A stretch of 64,000 nucleotides of DNA from Corynebacterium ammoniagenes DSM 20306 (GCF_001941425.1 NZ_CP009244.1:2356001-2420000), one strand, 5' to 3'. Positions 35,911 to 45,926 are shown, counted from the first letter of the stretch. Translations and numbers: made by a program. The notes: generated from the sequence alone by a model not told the origin.

Positions 35911-36711
35911 ATGTCTGACTTCCCCATTGATTTTCGTGAATCGGCGAAGGCCGAAGAACTCATCGACAAGCTGGCGAGCACCCCTCGTTTGTTTGTCATC
36001 TCTGATTATGATGGCACGCTAGCCCACCACTCCACCGATATCTACGGCGTGGAGGTCAACCACGATTCGATCGATGCGCTCGGCGCTTTTGCCCAGCTGC
36101 CCGATACGTTCGCAGCCGCGCTCTCGGGACGGCATTTAGATGGCTTAAAGCAGGTCTTTCCGCTGCGCGACCCGGTGATGCTCGGCGGCTCTCACGGCGC
36201 GGAGACTGAAGGGGAAGAAACACCTTTCGATGAAGATATGCAGCGCTTCCTCGAGCGCGTCGGCGGTGAGCTGGAAGCTATCGCGGCCGATTATGAGGGG
36301 GTGTTCGTTGAGTCCAAGCCTTTCCACCGTGGCCTGCACGTCAAGGCTTTGGCGGAGCGTAACCCGCAGCAAGCTGAAGAGGCACTCGAGCGCGGTCGCG
36401 CCGTCGATCCCGGCGAGTATTTCCTGACCGAAGGCAAAAACATCGTGGAATTTTCTGCGACCACCGCTACCAAGGGCAAGTGGATTGACGCCGAGCGCCA
36501 AGCTGTCGATGCCACCGCCGTGGTCTTTTTAGGCGATGACGTCACCGACGAGCAGGGCTTCGACGTGCTGAACCAACCGACGGATCTCGGGGTCAAAGTC
36601 GGCGCTGGCGCAACCGCTGCCTACCTGCGCGTGGCCGATATTGATGAGGTCGCTACCTTCTTGCAGGCTTTGCTGACAGCGCGTCAGAATTTCCTCGCGG
36701 CGCGGCAATAG
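35911..36711 (+). CDS. otsB: Trehalose-6-phosphate phosphatase
   Basis: OtsB removes the phosphate from trehalose-6-phosphate. The 266-residue HAD-family enzyme has the nucleophile motif ISDYDGTLA (Asp near residue 30), the SGRHLDGL motif, GSHGAE, and the acidic motif FLGDDVTDEQGF. The ATG at 35911 fits the box at 35898-35903; ATG 35893 would add six residues. Its last 59 bases overlap the 3' end of the convergent LacI-family gene. Confidence 0.94.
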   Translation: MSDFPIDFRESAKAEELIDKLASTPRLFVISDYDGTLAHHSTDIYGVEVNHDSIDALGAFAQLPDTFAAALSGRHLDGLKQVFPLRDPVMLGGSHGAETEGEETPFDEDMQRFLERVGGELEAIAADYEGVFVESKPFHRGLHVKALAERNPQQAEEALERGRAVDPGEYFLTEGKNIVEFSATTATKGKWIDAERQAVDATAVVFLGDDVTDEQGFDVLNQPTDLGVKVGAGATAAYLRVADIDEVATFLQALLTARQNFLAARQ

Positions 36712-37807
36712 TATCCCCGGGAGAAAATTCCGTGTCTAAGAGCACGCGCAGTGGCGAGCCGTCGTCGGCGGTGGGATAGGCAGTGTTGGCCACGGTGGCA
36801 TCGATAAGCTCGGCGAGCATCCGCCCGGCCTCGGCGCCTTTGTCAAAATTGGGCTGGCGAATAGTGCTCAAACCGCGCAGCCGGGCGGATTCAATGCCGT
36901 CGAAACCAGTCACCGACAGCTGTTCGGGAATGCTGATTCCGTGAGATTCCGCGTAGTCCATGACACCCAGCGCCATGGAGTCCGTTGTGCACAGCACGGC
37001 GGTCAACTCCGGATTATTGCTCAGCAATTCTTCGGCCGCTTCCCGCGCCGTATCACGGTTGTTAATATGCCGGGTGACCACGGGAATCTCATCAGCATCA
37101 ATGCCGGCATCAGCGAAAGTCTTCAGCGCACCTTGCACACGCAAACGCTGCGTATCGAACTCCGCCGCAGCGAGGTTGTCCCGGTCCACAGCGCCATCCA
37201 AACGCTCGTGGCGCAGGCGGATGGACAGGATGCCGACGGTGGTGTGCCCGGCATCGACAAGCGCTTGTGCGGCGGGGGCAATGGCGGCGAAATCGTCGAT
37301 GCCCACGAAAGGCTGACCGGTATCGCGCGGCTGGTCACAGACCACCACGGGCAAGCCCCGGGCGGTGGCAGCGGCCAAGTAGGGATCATCATCACCGACG
37401 GAATAGACCACGAAACCATCCACCACCGCTCGGCCTAAAAGCTCCGCGGCTCCGGTATCTTCGGCCGTGTCCGGGCCTGCGGGAATCAGCGTCAGGGTGC
37501 TATTTTTGCCTGCCAGCCCTTGCGCCATTCCGGCGAGAAAGTCCACGGAGGCGGCGTCTTCAAAGGCGTACGACAAATCTTCCGTCAGCACCACGCCAAT
37601 CGAGCCCACCCGCCGGGTGCGCAAGCTGCGTGCCATCGGGTCTGGCCCTGAGTAACCATGCGCTGCGGCGGCGGCCAGGATGCGCTCGCGCAGCGCCGGC
37701 GAGAGCTGGTCTGGGCGATTATATGCATTGGAAACAGTGGTTCGGGAGACTCTTAATTCTGCTGCCAGCGAAGCTAAAGTCTTACGAACGGGACTGCGTT
37801 TTACCAT
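36653..37807 (-). CDS. ipsA: LacI-family regulator (IpsA-like)
   Basis: This 384-residue LacI/GalR regulator has an N-terminal helix-turn-helix (LASLAAELRVSRTTVSNAYN, about residues 11-30) with the hinge helix after it. A periplasmic-binding-protein fold ends in LSVTGFDGIESARL and a C-terminal extension. The place beside otsB matches C. glutamicum IpsA, which activates inositol-phosphate synthase ino1 for mycothiol and phosphatidylinositol synthesis and responds to myo-inositol. The name rests on synteny and family, not on a visible binding specificity. Confidence 0.78.
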   Translation of the reverse strand: MVKRSPVRKTLASLAAELRVSRTTVSNAYNRPDQLSPALRERILAAAAAHGYSGPDPMARSLRTRRVGSIGVVLTEDLSYAFEDAASVDFLAGMAQGLAGKNSTLTLIPAGPDTAEDTGAAELLGRAVVDGFVVYSVGDDDPYLAAATARGLPVVVCDQPRDTGQPFVGIDDFAAIAPAAQALVDAGHTTVGILSIRLRHERLDGAVDRDNLAAAEFDTQRLRVQGALKTFADAGIDADEIPVVTRHINNRDTAREAAEELLSNNPELTAVLCTTDSMALGVMDYAESHGISIPEQLSVTGFDGIESARLRGLSTIRQPNFDKGAEAGRMLAELIDATVANTAYPTADDGSPLRVLLDTEFSPGDTIAAPRGNSDALSAKPARR

Positions 37808-37918
37808 GTCTTTAAGCTTACCGTCGGGCTTTTGTTTTCTTCCACGGGGAATGATGTCTGTGGTTTGCCGGTTGTACTAACTGGTTAAACCCTAAAGCCA
37901 TTTTCATTTCATTTTCAG

Positions 37919-37935
37919 TTGACAATTGTTTTCAA
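37919..37935 (+). promoter_or_regulatory. Probable Zur operator of the zinc transporter operon
   Basis: TTGACAA, three bases, then TTTTCAA form an inverted repeat with one mismatch, just upstream of the first zinc-transporter gene. A/T-rich dyads of this size and position are typical of Zur/Fur sites. A TATAGA (37945-37950) lies just downstream as a likely -10 box. Confidence 0.5.
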
Positions 37936-37954
37936 TAAGGCGATTATAGACATC

Positions 37955-38974
37955 ATGCACTTCGACACCTCCCGCCCATTTTTCCGTCCGCGACGCGCGC
38001 AACGTGTGGCTTTAGCTGCGATGAGCGTTGGCGCCCTGGCTTTTGTCTCCGCCTGCTCAACGGCATCTTCGGATGAAGCAGCCGACTCCGATACGTTAAA
38101 TATCGTCGCCTCTACTTCGATTTGGGGCGATGTCGCACAGGCTGTCGCGGATTCGACCGACGGCGTGGATATCGAAGTCACCTCTTTGGTGGAGGGCAAT
38201 AACATGGACCCGCACCACTTTGAGCCTTCTGCCGCGGACATGGCGCGCGCACATGAAGCAGATGTCGTCGTGGTCGGCGGCGGTGGATATGATGCTTGGC
38301 TTTACTCTGCGCTCGATGATCAGGACAAGATCATCCACTCGCTTCCGCTGACCACCCACGACCATGACCATGGCGACGAGCACGACGACGAGGCTCACGG
38401 GCATGAAGCTCACGAGCACGTGGCTCATGCGCACGATCACGGCGAGGAGGGACACTCCCACGAGGTCGAATCCATCGATGGCAACGAGCACATTTGGTAC
38501 GACCCCACCGCGGTGATGGAAGTCGCCCACGAGATTGCAGAGCACATCAACGACGTCGCCCCAGCAGCCAACGCCAGCGATGAAGAAGTCGTCAACCAGG
38601 TCTCTGGGCTGGATTCGCGGCTGCACGAGCTGGGGAAGAAAAACTACGTGCAGTCCGAGCCGATTGCTGATTACCTCCTCGCGCACACCGAGATGGAGGA
38701 TCTGACCCCCGAGGGTTACCGCCACGCCAGCTTGAGCCACGGGGAGCCAGCAGCCGCTGATTTAGCTGCGCTTATCGATGAACTTAAATCCGGCAACGTC
38801 GATGTCCTGATTTACAATCCGCAAACTCAAACCGATATGACCACCCGGATTCGCACCACTGCGGAAGATGAAGGCATCGACGTGGTAGAAATCGGTGAAA
38901 CTCCCCCGGATCATCAAAACTTCTTCGAATACTTTGACGAAGTAGTCTCCAGCCTTGAGGCGCTCGACGCTTAG
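37955..38974 (+). CDS. znuA: Zinc ABC transporter substrate-binding lipoprotein
   Basis: This 339-residue cluster A-I binding protein has a lipoprotein signal (LAFVSACS) and metal ligands in the expected places: HHFEPS near residue 88, EHIWYDP near 180, and the C-terminal Asp region. The middle carries a long His/Asp/Glu-rich loop with about fifteen histidines (roughly 140-170), a feature of zinc rather than manganese binders. The ATG at 37955 is used because the longer frame would bury the signal peptide. It heads a three-gene operon (binding protein, ATPase, permease) behind a likely Zur box. Confidence 0.9.
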   Translation: MHFDTSRPFFRPRRAQRVALAAMSVGALAFVSACSTASSDEAADSDTLNIVASTSIWGDVAQAVADSTDGVDIEVTSLVEGNNMDPHHFEPSAADMARAHEADVVVVGGGGYDAWLYSALDDQDKIIHSLPLTTHDHDHGDEHDDEAHGHEAHEHVAHAHDHGEEGHSHEVESIDGNEHIWYDPTAVMEVAHEIAEHINDVAPAANASDEEVVNQVSGLDSRLHELGKKNYVQSEPIADYLLAHTEMEDLTPEGYRHASLSHGEPAAADLAALIDELKSGNVDVLIYNPQTQTDMTTRIRTTAEDEGIDVVEIGETPPDHQNFFEYFDEVVSSLEALDA

Positions 38975-39034
38975 TTTTTGGAAAAATACACGTAAGATGG
39001 TCTGGTTTGCGCCTTCGTCCTCAATGGGAGTTTG

Positions 39035-39736
39035 ATGTTAGTTTCGTTCAACCAAGCAGCCGTGGATCCCTTGTGGTCAGGGTTGGACTTGGAGATTCAC
39101 CCCGGCGAGTTCCTCGCGGTTCTAGGGCCTAATGGCGTCGGAAAATCCACGCTCTTGGGCACTATTTTAAAAACTCGTCAGCTCACCGGCGGCAGCCTCG
39201 ATGTCAATGCGCGCATCGGGTATATCCCACAGCAACGCATGTTTCCCCAGCAGCTTCCGCTGCGCGCACGGGATCTGGTGTCGTTGAGTTTGGCACACGG
39301 GGTCATCGGAAAGCGAAGCCCATCGAAGCACAAAGTCAATGCACTTCTTGCTGAGGTCGGCGCGGAAGGAATCGCCGATCGTCGTGTGGGTCAGCTATCC
39401 GGCGGGCAGCAACAGTTGGTGCGCCAAGCACAAGCGTTGGCGAATAACCCGCAATTAATTTTGGCCGATGAGCCGCTGTTGTCTTTGGATCCGGCACGGC
39501 AGGCGGAGACCATCGATAGGCTGCAGCGCTGGCGCCACGACAAGGGCACCGCCACCATCTTTGTCACCCACGGTATTAACCCGGTATTAGACGTAGTCTC
39601 CCGCGTGCTGTATCTCGCGCCGCACGGGCATGTGCTCGGCACGGTCGAAGAAGTCATGCGCACCGAGGTGCTATCGGAGCTATACGGCGCCCACGTCAAC
39701 GTTTTACATGTCGATGGAAGGATCATTGTCGCCTAA
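39035..39736 (+). CDS. znuC: Zinc ABC transporter ATPase
   Basis: The 233-residue ATPase powers zinc import. Walker A is GPNGVGKST (about residues 34-42), the ABC signature LSGGQQQLV near 128-136, and Walker B LILADEP near 148-154, followed by the switch His in FVTHGIN. It has no fused domains. ATG 39035 is preferred to the TTG just before it. The stop codon overlaps the permease ATG by one base (TAATG), so the two are translationally coupled. Confidence 0.92.
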   Translation: MLVSFNQAAVDPLWSGLDLEIHPGEFLAVLGPNGVGKSTLLGTILKTRQLTGGSLDVNARIGYIPQQRMFPQQLPLRARDLVSLSLAHGVIGKRSPSKHKVNALLAEVGAEGIADRRVGQLSGGQQQLVRQAQALANNPQLILADEPLLSLDPARQAETIDRLQRWRHDKGTATIFVTHGINPVLDVVSRVLYLAPHGHVLGTVEEVMRTEVLSELYGAHVNVLHVDGRIIVA

Positions 39737-40704
39737 TGGATCTGCAGACTTTCTTCGAAGACACCAACTACCTGCTGTCCGTGGACTTTGTGCAACAAGC
39801 ACTCATTGCCTGTGCTTTGCTGGGCGTACTTTCTGGCGTGATGACGCCGTTGGTGGTCCTGCGGCAGATGTCCTTTTCGGTGCACGCCACCTCGGAGCTG
39901 GCGTTGATGGGTGCGTCGGCGGCGTTGCTTTTCGGCCTGAATATCGGCCTGGGCGCTATCGCCGGTGCTATCGGTGCCGCCATCGTGCTGGCGGTATTAG
40001 GTTTCCGGGGACAACAAGACAGCGCCATCGGCGTGGTGATGAGCTTCGGCTTGGGCTTATCCGTGCTGTTCATCCACCTCTACCCCGGCAACCCCACCGC
40101 CGCGATGTCGCTGTTGACCGGGCAGATTGTGGGCATTTCGGGTTCCTCGCTGTGGTTGTTGATGCGAACCACCATCATCGTGGTCGGCGCGGTCTTTTTC
40201 TTTTGGCGGCCGATGCTGTTTGCCTCCGCTGACCCCGTCATGGCGCAGGCCGCGGGCATCCCGGTGCGCGTTATCTCGGTGATTTTTGCCGTTCTGGTCG
40301 GGCTTGCGGCGGCGCAATCCGTGCAGATTGTCGGCGCCCTGTTGGTCATGGCGCTGCTGATTACCCCGGGCGCGGCGGCGGTGCAGCTAACATCCTCGCC
40401 GCTGAAATCAGTGGTGTTATCGGTCATTTTCGCCGAAGTAGCCGCCGTGGGCGGGTTGATTTTATCGCTGGCTCCAGGACTGCCGGTCTCCGTGTTTGTC
40501 ACCACCATTTCTTTTGTTATTTATTTGATTTGTCGCGGCATCGCGATGGTGCACAATCGCCGGGCGGTGCGCGATGATATCGCGGCCAAACGCGAGAGCA
40601 CGCAATTTCGCGCGGCTGTCTCTCCGCAGCTTAATAACGCCAACCCGGCGGAAGTTCATCACACGAGCGTGCACGATGAACACTGCGATCATGATGACGA
40701 TTAA
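39736..40704 (+). CDS. znuB: Zinc ABC transporter permease
   Basis: The 322-residue ABC-3 family permease has about eight or nine membrane helices. The SVHATSELALMGA segment and the QIVGALLVMALLITPGAAA segment are typical of zinc/manganese permeases. The C-terminal tail ends in a His/Asp-rich EHCDHDDD, which may bind metal in the cytoplasm. It starts one base inside the ATPase stop codon and ends the operon; the following esterase begins eleven bases later and may be read through. Confidence 0.92.
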   Translation: MDLQTFFEDTNYLLSVDFVQQALIACALLGVLSGVMTPLVVLRQMSFSVHATSELALMGASAALLFGLNIGLGAIAGAIGAAIVLAVLGFRGQQDSAIGVVMSFGLGLSVLFIHLYPGNPTAAMSLLTGQIVGISGSSLWLLMRTTIIVVGAVFFFWRPMLFASADPVMAQAAGIPVRVISVIFAVLVGLAAAQSVQIVGALLVMALLITPGAAAVQLTSSPLKSVVLSVIFAEVAAVGGLILSLAPGLPVSVFVTTISFVIYLICRGIAMVHNRRAVRDDIAAKRESTQFRAAVSPQLNNANPAEVHHTSVHDEHCDHDDD

Positions 40705-40715
40705 GCTTGAAACGT

Positions 40716-41537
40716 ATGGAACAACGCCGGATTACTTTCCAAGACACTGAACGCCGCTACGTCCTCGTCCCGCCGGAAAACCCCGAGCCGGCGCCGCAGG
40801 ATTTATTGCTGGTCTTTCACGGCTCGTTGCAATCGCCCAATGTCATCCGGCGCTTTACAGATTTCACTTTTGATGACCTAGCCAGCTGCAACACGATTGT
40901 GGCTTATCCCGGCGGCATTAAAAACCACTTCAATGACGCCCGCAAGCACCTGCCGGAGAAAACCCGCGAGCTGGGCACCGATGATGTGGGATTTACGCAC
41001 GCTATCATCGATGAGCTGCGCAAGGAATACACTATCGGCCGCATCTTTGCCTGCGGATATTCCAATGGCGGGCAGATGGTGTTGCGCTTGCTTTTCGATG
41101 CCCCCGGGCTTCTTTCCGGCGCCGCCGTCTTCGCCGCGACCTTGGCTGCGGGTGAGAACCTCGCACCGACTAATCCGGTAGAGCTATATCAGCCCACCCC
41201 ACTTCTGATGATTCACGGCACCTTGGATGACAAAGCTCCCTATGAAGGTGGCACGGCTGGTATCCACGTCAGGCGCACGCGTGGTGAAGTGCTGTCTGCG
41301 CCAGCAACGGGCGCGTATTTTGCCGAGCGCAACGGCGCAGGGACGGCACACAGCACCAAGCCCTTCCCCGATGTCGAAATCACCACCTGGCCCGGCGAGA
41401 ACCGCGTGGAGCTGTGGACAGTCCAAGACATGGGGCATGTGGTGCCCTCGGGCAAAGAGCTCGACCCGCGGTTGGGAAAGAACACGGATTCTTTCACCGC
41501 TGCCGAAGTCACAGCAGCTTTCTTTGAGTTGAGCTAG
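40716..41537 (+). CDS. PHB-depolymerase/LpqC-like alpha/beta-hydrolase
   Basis: This 273-residue esterase has LLLVFHGSLQS (oxyanion strand), nucleophile Ser in ACGYSNGGQM near residue 114, an Asp in MIHGTLDDKAPYEGG, and the catalytic His in MGHVVPSG near the C-terminus. This is the LpqC/poly-hydroxybutyrate depolymerase class. No signal peptide is visible, unlike secreted relatives, so it is probably cytosolic. The substrate is unknown. It follows the zinc operon closely and converges with the HNH gene, overlapping it by four bases. Confidence 0.8.
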   Translation: MEQRRITFQDTERRYVLVPPENPEPAPQDLLLVFHGSLQSPNVIRRFTDFTFDDLASCNTIVAYPGGIKNHFNDARKHLPEKTRELGTDDVGFTHAIIDELRKEYTIGRIFACGYSNGGQMVLRLLFDAPGLLSGAAVFAATLAAGENLAPTNPVELYQPTPLLMIHGTLDDKAPYEGGTAGIHVRRTRGEVLSAPATGAYFAERNGAGTAHSTKPFPDVEITTWPGENRVELWTVQDMGHVVPSGKELDPRLGKNTDSFTAAEVTAAFFELS

Positions 41538-42655
41538 ATCAGGTCCATCGCCCCCAGACGCGAGACCTGATGCGTATTCGTGCAGCTGTGCCCACCCGGT
41601 GAGGTATAGCGCACGCACCCGCGGTGCCGGTTCATGCGCCCGCGACTTGGTGCTCCCGCGCCCCGTGAGCGGGAACTGCGTGGGTCATCGTCGTTGACGC
41701 CATTGTGATAGCGACACAACGTCGTCAGATTCGCAGGCGTGGTGTGCCCGCCGTGTTTGTGAGCATCAATATGGTGCACCTGGCACCTATCGGCCGGGAC
41801 ATTGCAGTCCGGCCACGGGCACACCAGGTTTTCTGCCTTCGCCAGCAGGCGATGTTTAAAAGACGCAAACCGTGCCTCATACAGGTTCACCGGCCCTTTG
41901 GTGGGATGGAAAAGCCCGGCGTAGAGCTTTTCTCCAAGGGCGTCGGTCAAGGCGGCATCGACAAGCTCTTGCCCTGTCATGGTGGTGCCGTCGGAGAGGC
42001 CGACGGTGATGTCATCGACAAGCCCTGCGGATATTTTGGCGACATCATCCAACCCAATAGCTATCACGGTGCTATAGGTAGGCCGAAAGGTCCCGCCGCG
42101 CTGCAAACGCGTCCGCAATGCGTGGAGCAAACCTTCCCGGCGCGGAGTTTCGGGGGATTGCTGCTGGGCGATGGTGTCGAGGGATTTTTCCAAATCCATA
42201 ATCTCGCGCTCGGTATCGGTTATGACCATCGTGCGCATGCCCATCTTGGTCGTGCCAACCGTCACTCCGGGCACCGGCGGCTTGGGCGGCTTTAATTCTT
42301 TCACCCGGGCGAGGCCGAGCGCGCGAATGTCATCGACGCTGCCTTCGTGCGCGATAAGCTCCGCCCGCAGCTTCCAGGACTGCCCGCGGTGGGATTTTAG
42401 CTGCTTGGCGTAAAATTCGATCGCGAGTACGCGGTCTAAGGACAGACCGCGGGATTCGGCTAGTGCGATGGCGTCTTGTTGTTTGCGCGGGGAATCGGTC
42501 GGGCCGAAATACACCTTGGCGGTGTTGATGATGTTTTTGGCGGTTTTTAGCTCCATGCCAAAGCCCACGATGTCATGCGGCGACTGCGATGCAAAAAGAC
42601 GCAACAGCTGCATACCGTGGCTGTTGATGAAAGCAAAGGCTGCTGTAAGGTCCAT
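41534..42655 (-). CDS. HNH-endonuclease-domain protein of corynebacterial family
   Basis: The 373-residue protein has an N-terminal helical region of DUF222-like type and a C-terminal HNH motif: CPWPDCNVPADRCQVHH, then HGGHTTPANLTTLCRYHN near residues 290-330. This includes the paired Cys and the His-Asn-His residues. Such proteins exist in many copies in corynebacteria and mycobacteria. Whether they are nucleases with a cell role or remnants of mobile elements is unknown. No flanking repeats are seen. ATG 42655 is used; the upstream extension is Cys-rich and not family-like. Confidence 0.8.
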   Translation of the reverse strand: MDLTAAFAFINSHGMQLLRLFASQSPHDIVGFGMELKTAKNIINTAKVYFGPTDSPRKQQDAIALAESRGLSLDRVLAIEFYAKQLKSHRGQSWKLRAELIAHEGSVDDIRALGLARVKELKPPKPPVPGVTVGTTKMGMRTMVITDTEREIMDLEKSLDTIAQQQSPETPRREGLLHALRTRLQRGGTFRPTYSTVIAIGLDDVAKISAGLVDDITVGLSDGTTMTGQELVDAALTDALGEKLYAGLFHPTKGPVNLYEARFASFKHRLLAKAENLVCPWPDCNVPADRCQVHHIDAHKHGGHTTPANLTTLCRYHNGVNDDDPRSSRSRGAGAPSRGRMNRHRGCVRYTSPGGHSCTNTHQVSRLGAMDLI

Positions 42656-42760
42656 AACTTTGACGCTATGGCAGCCGGTGCACCTAGGCCAGCACAAGCT
42701 GGCAGGCCTGTGGATAACTCCGCTGACACCTCAACAACAAGCGGTAGTTATCCACATATT

Positions 42761-43714
42761 CTAGGATTCGTTGGCGACGCGGCGCTGGCGGGCGAACTCG
42801 GAGAGCACGGCGCCGGCAGCCACGGAGGCGTTGAGGGATTCCACCCAGCTGGTCATCGGGATAGACATGATGACATCGCAGTTTTCGCGGACCAAGCGCG
42901 AGATGCCCTTGCCCTCGGAACCGATGACAATAACGACGGGGTCTTTGCCGCCCTTGTAGGTATCCAAGGTGTGCTCGCCGCCGGCGTCGAGGCCGACGAC
43001 CTGGTAGCCGTTTTTCTGGAATTCCTGCACGGTGCGGGTCATGTTGGTCTCGCGCGCTACCGGCAGGCGTGCTGCGGTGCCGGCGGAAGTGCGCCATGCC
43101 ACTGCGGTCACGGAAGCCGAGCGACGCTCGGGGATGATGACGCCATCGCCACCGAAGGCCGCGACGGAGCGGATAACCGCGCCCAGGTTACGTGGGTCGG
43201 TGATGTTGTCCAAGATGACGAACATGCCGGGCTCTTGCTTCTTCGCGGCCTCGGCGATGAGGTCGTGGACATCGGCGTACTTGTACGGCGGGATTTGCAA
43301 GCCGATGCCTTGGTGCATGCCATTGCCGGTCATCTGGTCCATGACGTGGCGCTGGACTTCCAAAATGGGCAGGTTGCGGGCATTGGCGATGGCTACTGCT
43401 TCCGCCAGGCGCTCATCGCTGCGGGTTCCCTGCGCAATATACAGGTTGGTGGCCGGAACCTTGGCGTGCAGGCATTCGATAACGGGGTTGCGTCCCACAA
43501 CCATCTCCGCGGTTTCTTTTTCATGCCGACCCGAATCGCGGCGCTGACGGTGCAGCTTCGCCTTGTGCTTGGCGTGGTAAACGCGGTCTTCTGCCTTCGG
43601 GGTTGGGCCTTTGCCTTCTAGGCCTTTGCGGCGCTGGCCGCCGGTGCCTTTAACAGCACCTTTTTTATTCGTTTTACGGGGGCCTGCGCCGCCGCGGCCG
43701 TGGGTACGTGCCAT
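42761..43714 (-). CDS. rlmB: TrmH-family 23S rRNA 2'-O-methyltransferase
   Basis: This 317-residue SPOUT methyltransferase is of the RlmB type, which modifies G2251 of 23S rRNA. A basic, disordered N-terminal region of about 75 residues precedes the substrate-binding domain (VVGRNPVIECL). The knotted SAM domain carries LDNITDPRNLGAVIRS, VIGSEGKGIS and SIPMTSWVESLNASVA, the three SPOUT motifs. It starts 23 bases after cysS, the common cysS-rlmB pairing. Confidence 0.93.
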   Translation of the reverse strand: MARTHGRGGAGPRKTNKKGAVKGTGGQRRKGLEGKGPTPKAEDRVYHAKHKAKLHRQRRDSGRHEKETAEMVVGRNPVIECLHAKVPATNLYIAQGTRSDERLAEAVAIANARNLPILEVQRHVMDQMTGNGMHQGIGLQIPPYKYADVHDLIAEAAKKQEPGMFVILDNITDPRNLGAVIRSVAAFGGDGVIIPERRSASVTAVAWRTSAGTAARLPVARETNMTRTVQEFQKNGYQVVGLDAGGEHTLDTYKGGKDPVVIVIGSEGKGISRLVRENCDVIMSIPMTSWVESLNASVAAGAVLSEFARQRRVANES

Positions 43715-43737
43715 AAGTATTTCTCCTTCAAAGTGGT

Positions 43738-45126
43738 TTAATTAAGCGACCACGTGGCGCCATCAGCAGAATCTGTCACAGTAATTCCTGCTTGTGCCAG
43801 ACGATCGCGGACTTCATCAGCAACAGCCCAATTCTTTTCTGCACGAGCTTGCGCACGACGCTCCAGTTCAGCCTGAACTAAAACATCTAATGCATCCAAC
43901 GCCGCCGAATCATCGGAGGCGCCCTCCGACCACTGATGACTCAATGGGTCGAAACCTAAGATTTCCGCCATGCGGCGAACTGATTCTGCAAGTGTGCGTG
44001 CAGTGTCTTCATCGGAAGCAGACAGGGCCTTATTGCCCTCACGAACGGCAACATGGATTTCAGCTAGGGCCTTAGGAACTGAAAAATCATCATTCATGGC
44101 TTTTTCAAAACCGTCGGTCCACTCACCAAGAGCCACATCGTCAAAGCGTGCCAGAAACTCCTCAATGCGACGGTAGCCTGCGGCTGCCTCGGTCAACGCA
44201 CCTTCGGAGTACTCAAGAACAGAGCGATAATGTGCAGACCCAAGATAATAGCGCAATTCCTGCGGACGAACTATATCGAGCAAATTATCCACGGCTAAGA
44301 CGTTGCCCAATGACTTCGACATTTTCTCACCAGCCATGGTCACCCAGTGGTTGTGCATCCAGATATTGGCGAAACCATCGCCGGCAGCATGCGACTGGGC
44401 AATTTCATTCTCGTGGTGTGGGAACTGCAGATCCAGTCCGCCGCCGTGGATGTCAAAGCTCGAACCCAGGTAGTAGGTGGACATCGCCGAGCACTCGAGG
44501 TGCCAGCCCGGGCGGCCGGCACCCCACGGGGTTGGCCAGGAGGGCTCGCCGGGTTTCGCAGCTTTCCACAGGGCAAAGTCTTGCGGGCTTCGCTTTCCGA
44601 TGACATCCGTTTCGCCCTGCTCCATATCCTCAACTCGGTTGCCGGAAAGTGAGCCATAATCGGAGCCTTCGGCGTTGACCCAGGCGGCGACGTCAAAATA
44701 CACGGAGCCTTCCGAGGCGTAGGCGAAGCCGCGGTCAATCAAGCGTTGCATGTATTCGACCATTTGCGGCACAAAGCCGGTCGCGCGCGGTTCCACGGAC
44801 GGCGGCAGCACGCCGAGGGTGTTATAGGCCTTGGTAAATTCGCGCTCGTAAGTAGACACCCACTCCCACCACGGGCGGTTATGTTCTGCTGCTTTATTTA
44901 AGATCTTGTCATCAATGTCGGTGACATTGCGAACAAAAGCTACGTCTAGCCCCTGGGCCATCAGCCAGCGGCGCACGATATCAAAGGCCACGCCGGAACG
45001 CAGGTGGCCGATGTGCGGCTTGGCTTGTGGGGTGGCACCACACAAATAGATCGAAGCATGGCCGGGAGTAATTGGCTCAAAATCGCGCAACGAACGGGTG
45101 GCGGTGTCAAAAATACGTAGGTTCAC
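43738..45126 (-). CDS. cysS: Cysteinyl-tRNA synthetase
   Basis: CysS charges tRNA-Cys. The 462-residue class I synthetase has the zinc-site CGATPQ start with the HIGH-equivalent PHIGHLRSG (about residues 36-44), WHLECSAMS, and KMSKSLGN (the KMSKS loop). It is not the MshC mycothiol ligase, which is shorter. GTG 45126 is chosen from the conserved start VNLRIFDT. It follows nagB by 35 bases and precedes rlmB, all on the minus strand. Confidence 0.94.
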   Translation of the reverse strand: MNLRIFDTATRSLRDFEPITPGHASIYLCGATPQAKPHIGHLRSGVAFDIVRRWLMAQGLDVAFVRNVTDIDDKILNKAAEHNRPWWEWVSTYEREFTKAYNTLGVLPPSVEPRATGFVPQMVEYMQRLIDRGFAYASEGSVYFDVAAWVNAEGSDYGSLSGNRVEDMEQGETDVIGKRSPQDFALWKAAKPGEPSWPTPWGAGRPGWHLECSAMSTYYLGSSFDIHGGGLDLQFPHHENEIAQSHAAGDGFANIWMHNHWVTMAGEKMSKSLGNVLAVDNLLDIVRPQELRYYLGSAHYRSVLEYSEGALTEAAAGYRRIEEFLARFDDVALGEWTDGFEKAMNDDFSVPKALAEIHVAVREGNKALSASDEDTARTLAESVRRMAEILGFDPLSHQWSEGASDDSAALDALDVLVQAELERRAQARAEKNWAVADEVRDRLAQAGITVTDSADGATWSLN

Positions 45127-45161
45127 CTGTCCCAGTCTACCGCCCACCGCCGCAGGCACAA

Positions 45162-45926
45162 TTAGGCCGGTTTGTGCTGCTGAATGAACTTATAATAATC
45201 CACATTGTGCAACTTGCTGGCTGCAGCTTCGTCGACGATCACGGTGGCATGCGGGTGGATCTGCAACACCGAGGCCGGGCAGGACGCGCTCAGCGGGCCT
45301 TCGACGAGTTGCGATACGGCGTGCGCTTTGTGCTCACCGGTGGCTAGAAGCACCAGCTGCCGGGCGCGCTGAATGGTGCCAAGGCCTTGGGTAACCACAT
45401 GAATCGGGACTTCTTCGAGGGAGTCGAAAAATCGGGCGTTATCCGCCACAGTTTGCGGGTGCAGCGTCTTCATGCGGGTCAGCGAAGACAAGGAGCTGGC
45501 CGGCTCATTAAAGCCCACATGCCCGTTGGTTCCGATGCCGAGTAATTGGATGTCAATGCCGCCGGCATCGATGATGGCTTGCTCGTAGTCCGCGGCGGCG
45601 GCTGGAACGTCGTCGGCTAAGCCATTGGGGATGTGGACATCGGCGGGGTCGATATCGACGTGGTCGGAAAGCTCGTCGTGGATCACGCGGTAGTAGCTTT
45701 GCTCGTGGTCGATGGGCAGGCCGACATATTCATCGAGTGCGAACATTGTGCAGCCAGCGAAGCTGACCTCGCCAGCTTTATAGCGGCGGATCAGTTCGTG
45801 GTAGGTCAGAAGCGGTGTCGATCCGGTAGCCACGCCCAAGACGCCACCGTCTTGCGCGTAGCCCTGAAAAATATCCGCTGCCTTAACGGCTACCTCGTGC
45901 GGTGTGTCGCAGACGATGACTTCCAT
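45162..45926 (-). CDS. nagB: Glucosamine-6-phosphate deaminase
   Basis: NagB converts glucosamine-6-phosphate to fructose-6-phosphate and ammonia. The 254-residue protein shows [12 protein letters not shown], the catalytic FALDEYVGL (Asp near residue 66) and [13 protein letters not shown] with its active His. It lies about 100 bases after a NagE-type PTS gene on the same strand, forming a transport-plus-catabolism pair. No nagA deacetylase is in the window. Confidence 0.94.
   Translation of the reverse strand: MEVIVCDTPHEVAVKAADIFQGYAQDGGVLGVATGSTPLLTYHELIRRYKAGEVSFAGCTMFALDEYVGLPIDHEQSYYRVIHDELSDHVDIDPADVHIPNGLADDVPAAAADYEQAIIDAGGIDIQLLGIGTNGHVGFNEPASSLSSLTRMKTLHPQTVADNARFFDSLEEVPIHVVTQGLGTIQRARQLVLLATGEHKAHAVSQLVEGPLSASCPASVLQIHPHATVIVDEAAASKLHNVDYYKFIQQHKPA

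Noticed and set aside
41534..42655. HNH gene as a mobile intron or homing element
   Set aside because: No interrupted gene, intron structure or flanking repeat is present; the protein fits a common corynebacterial family.
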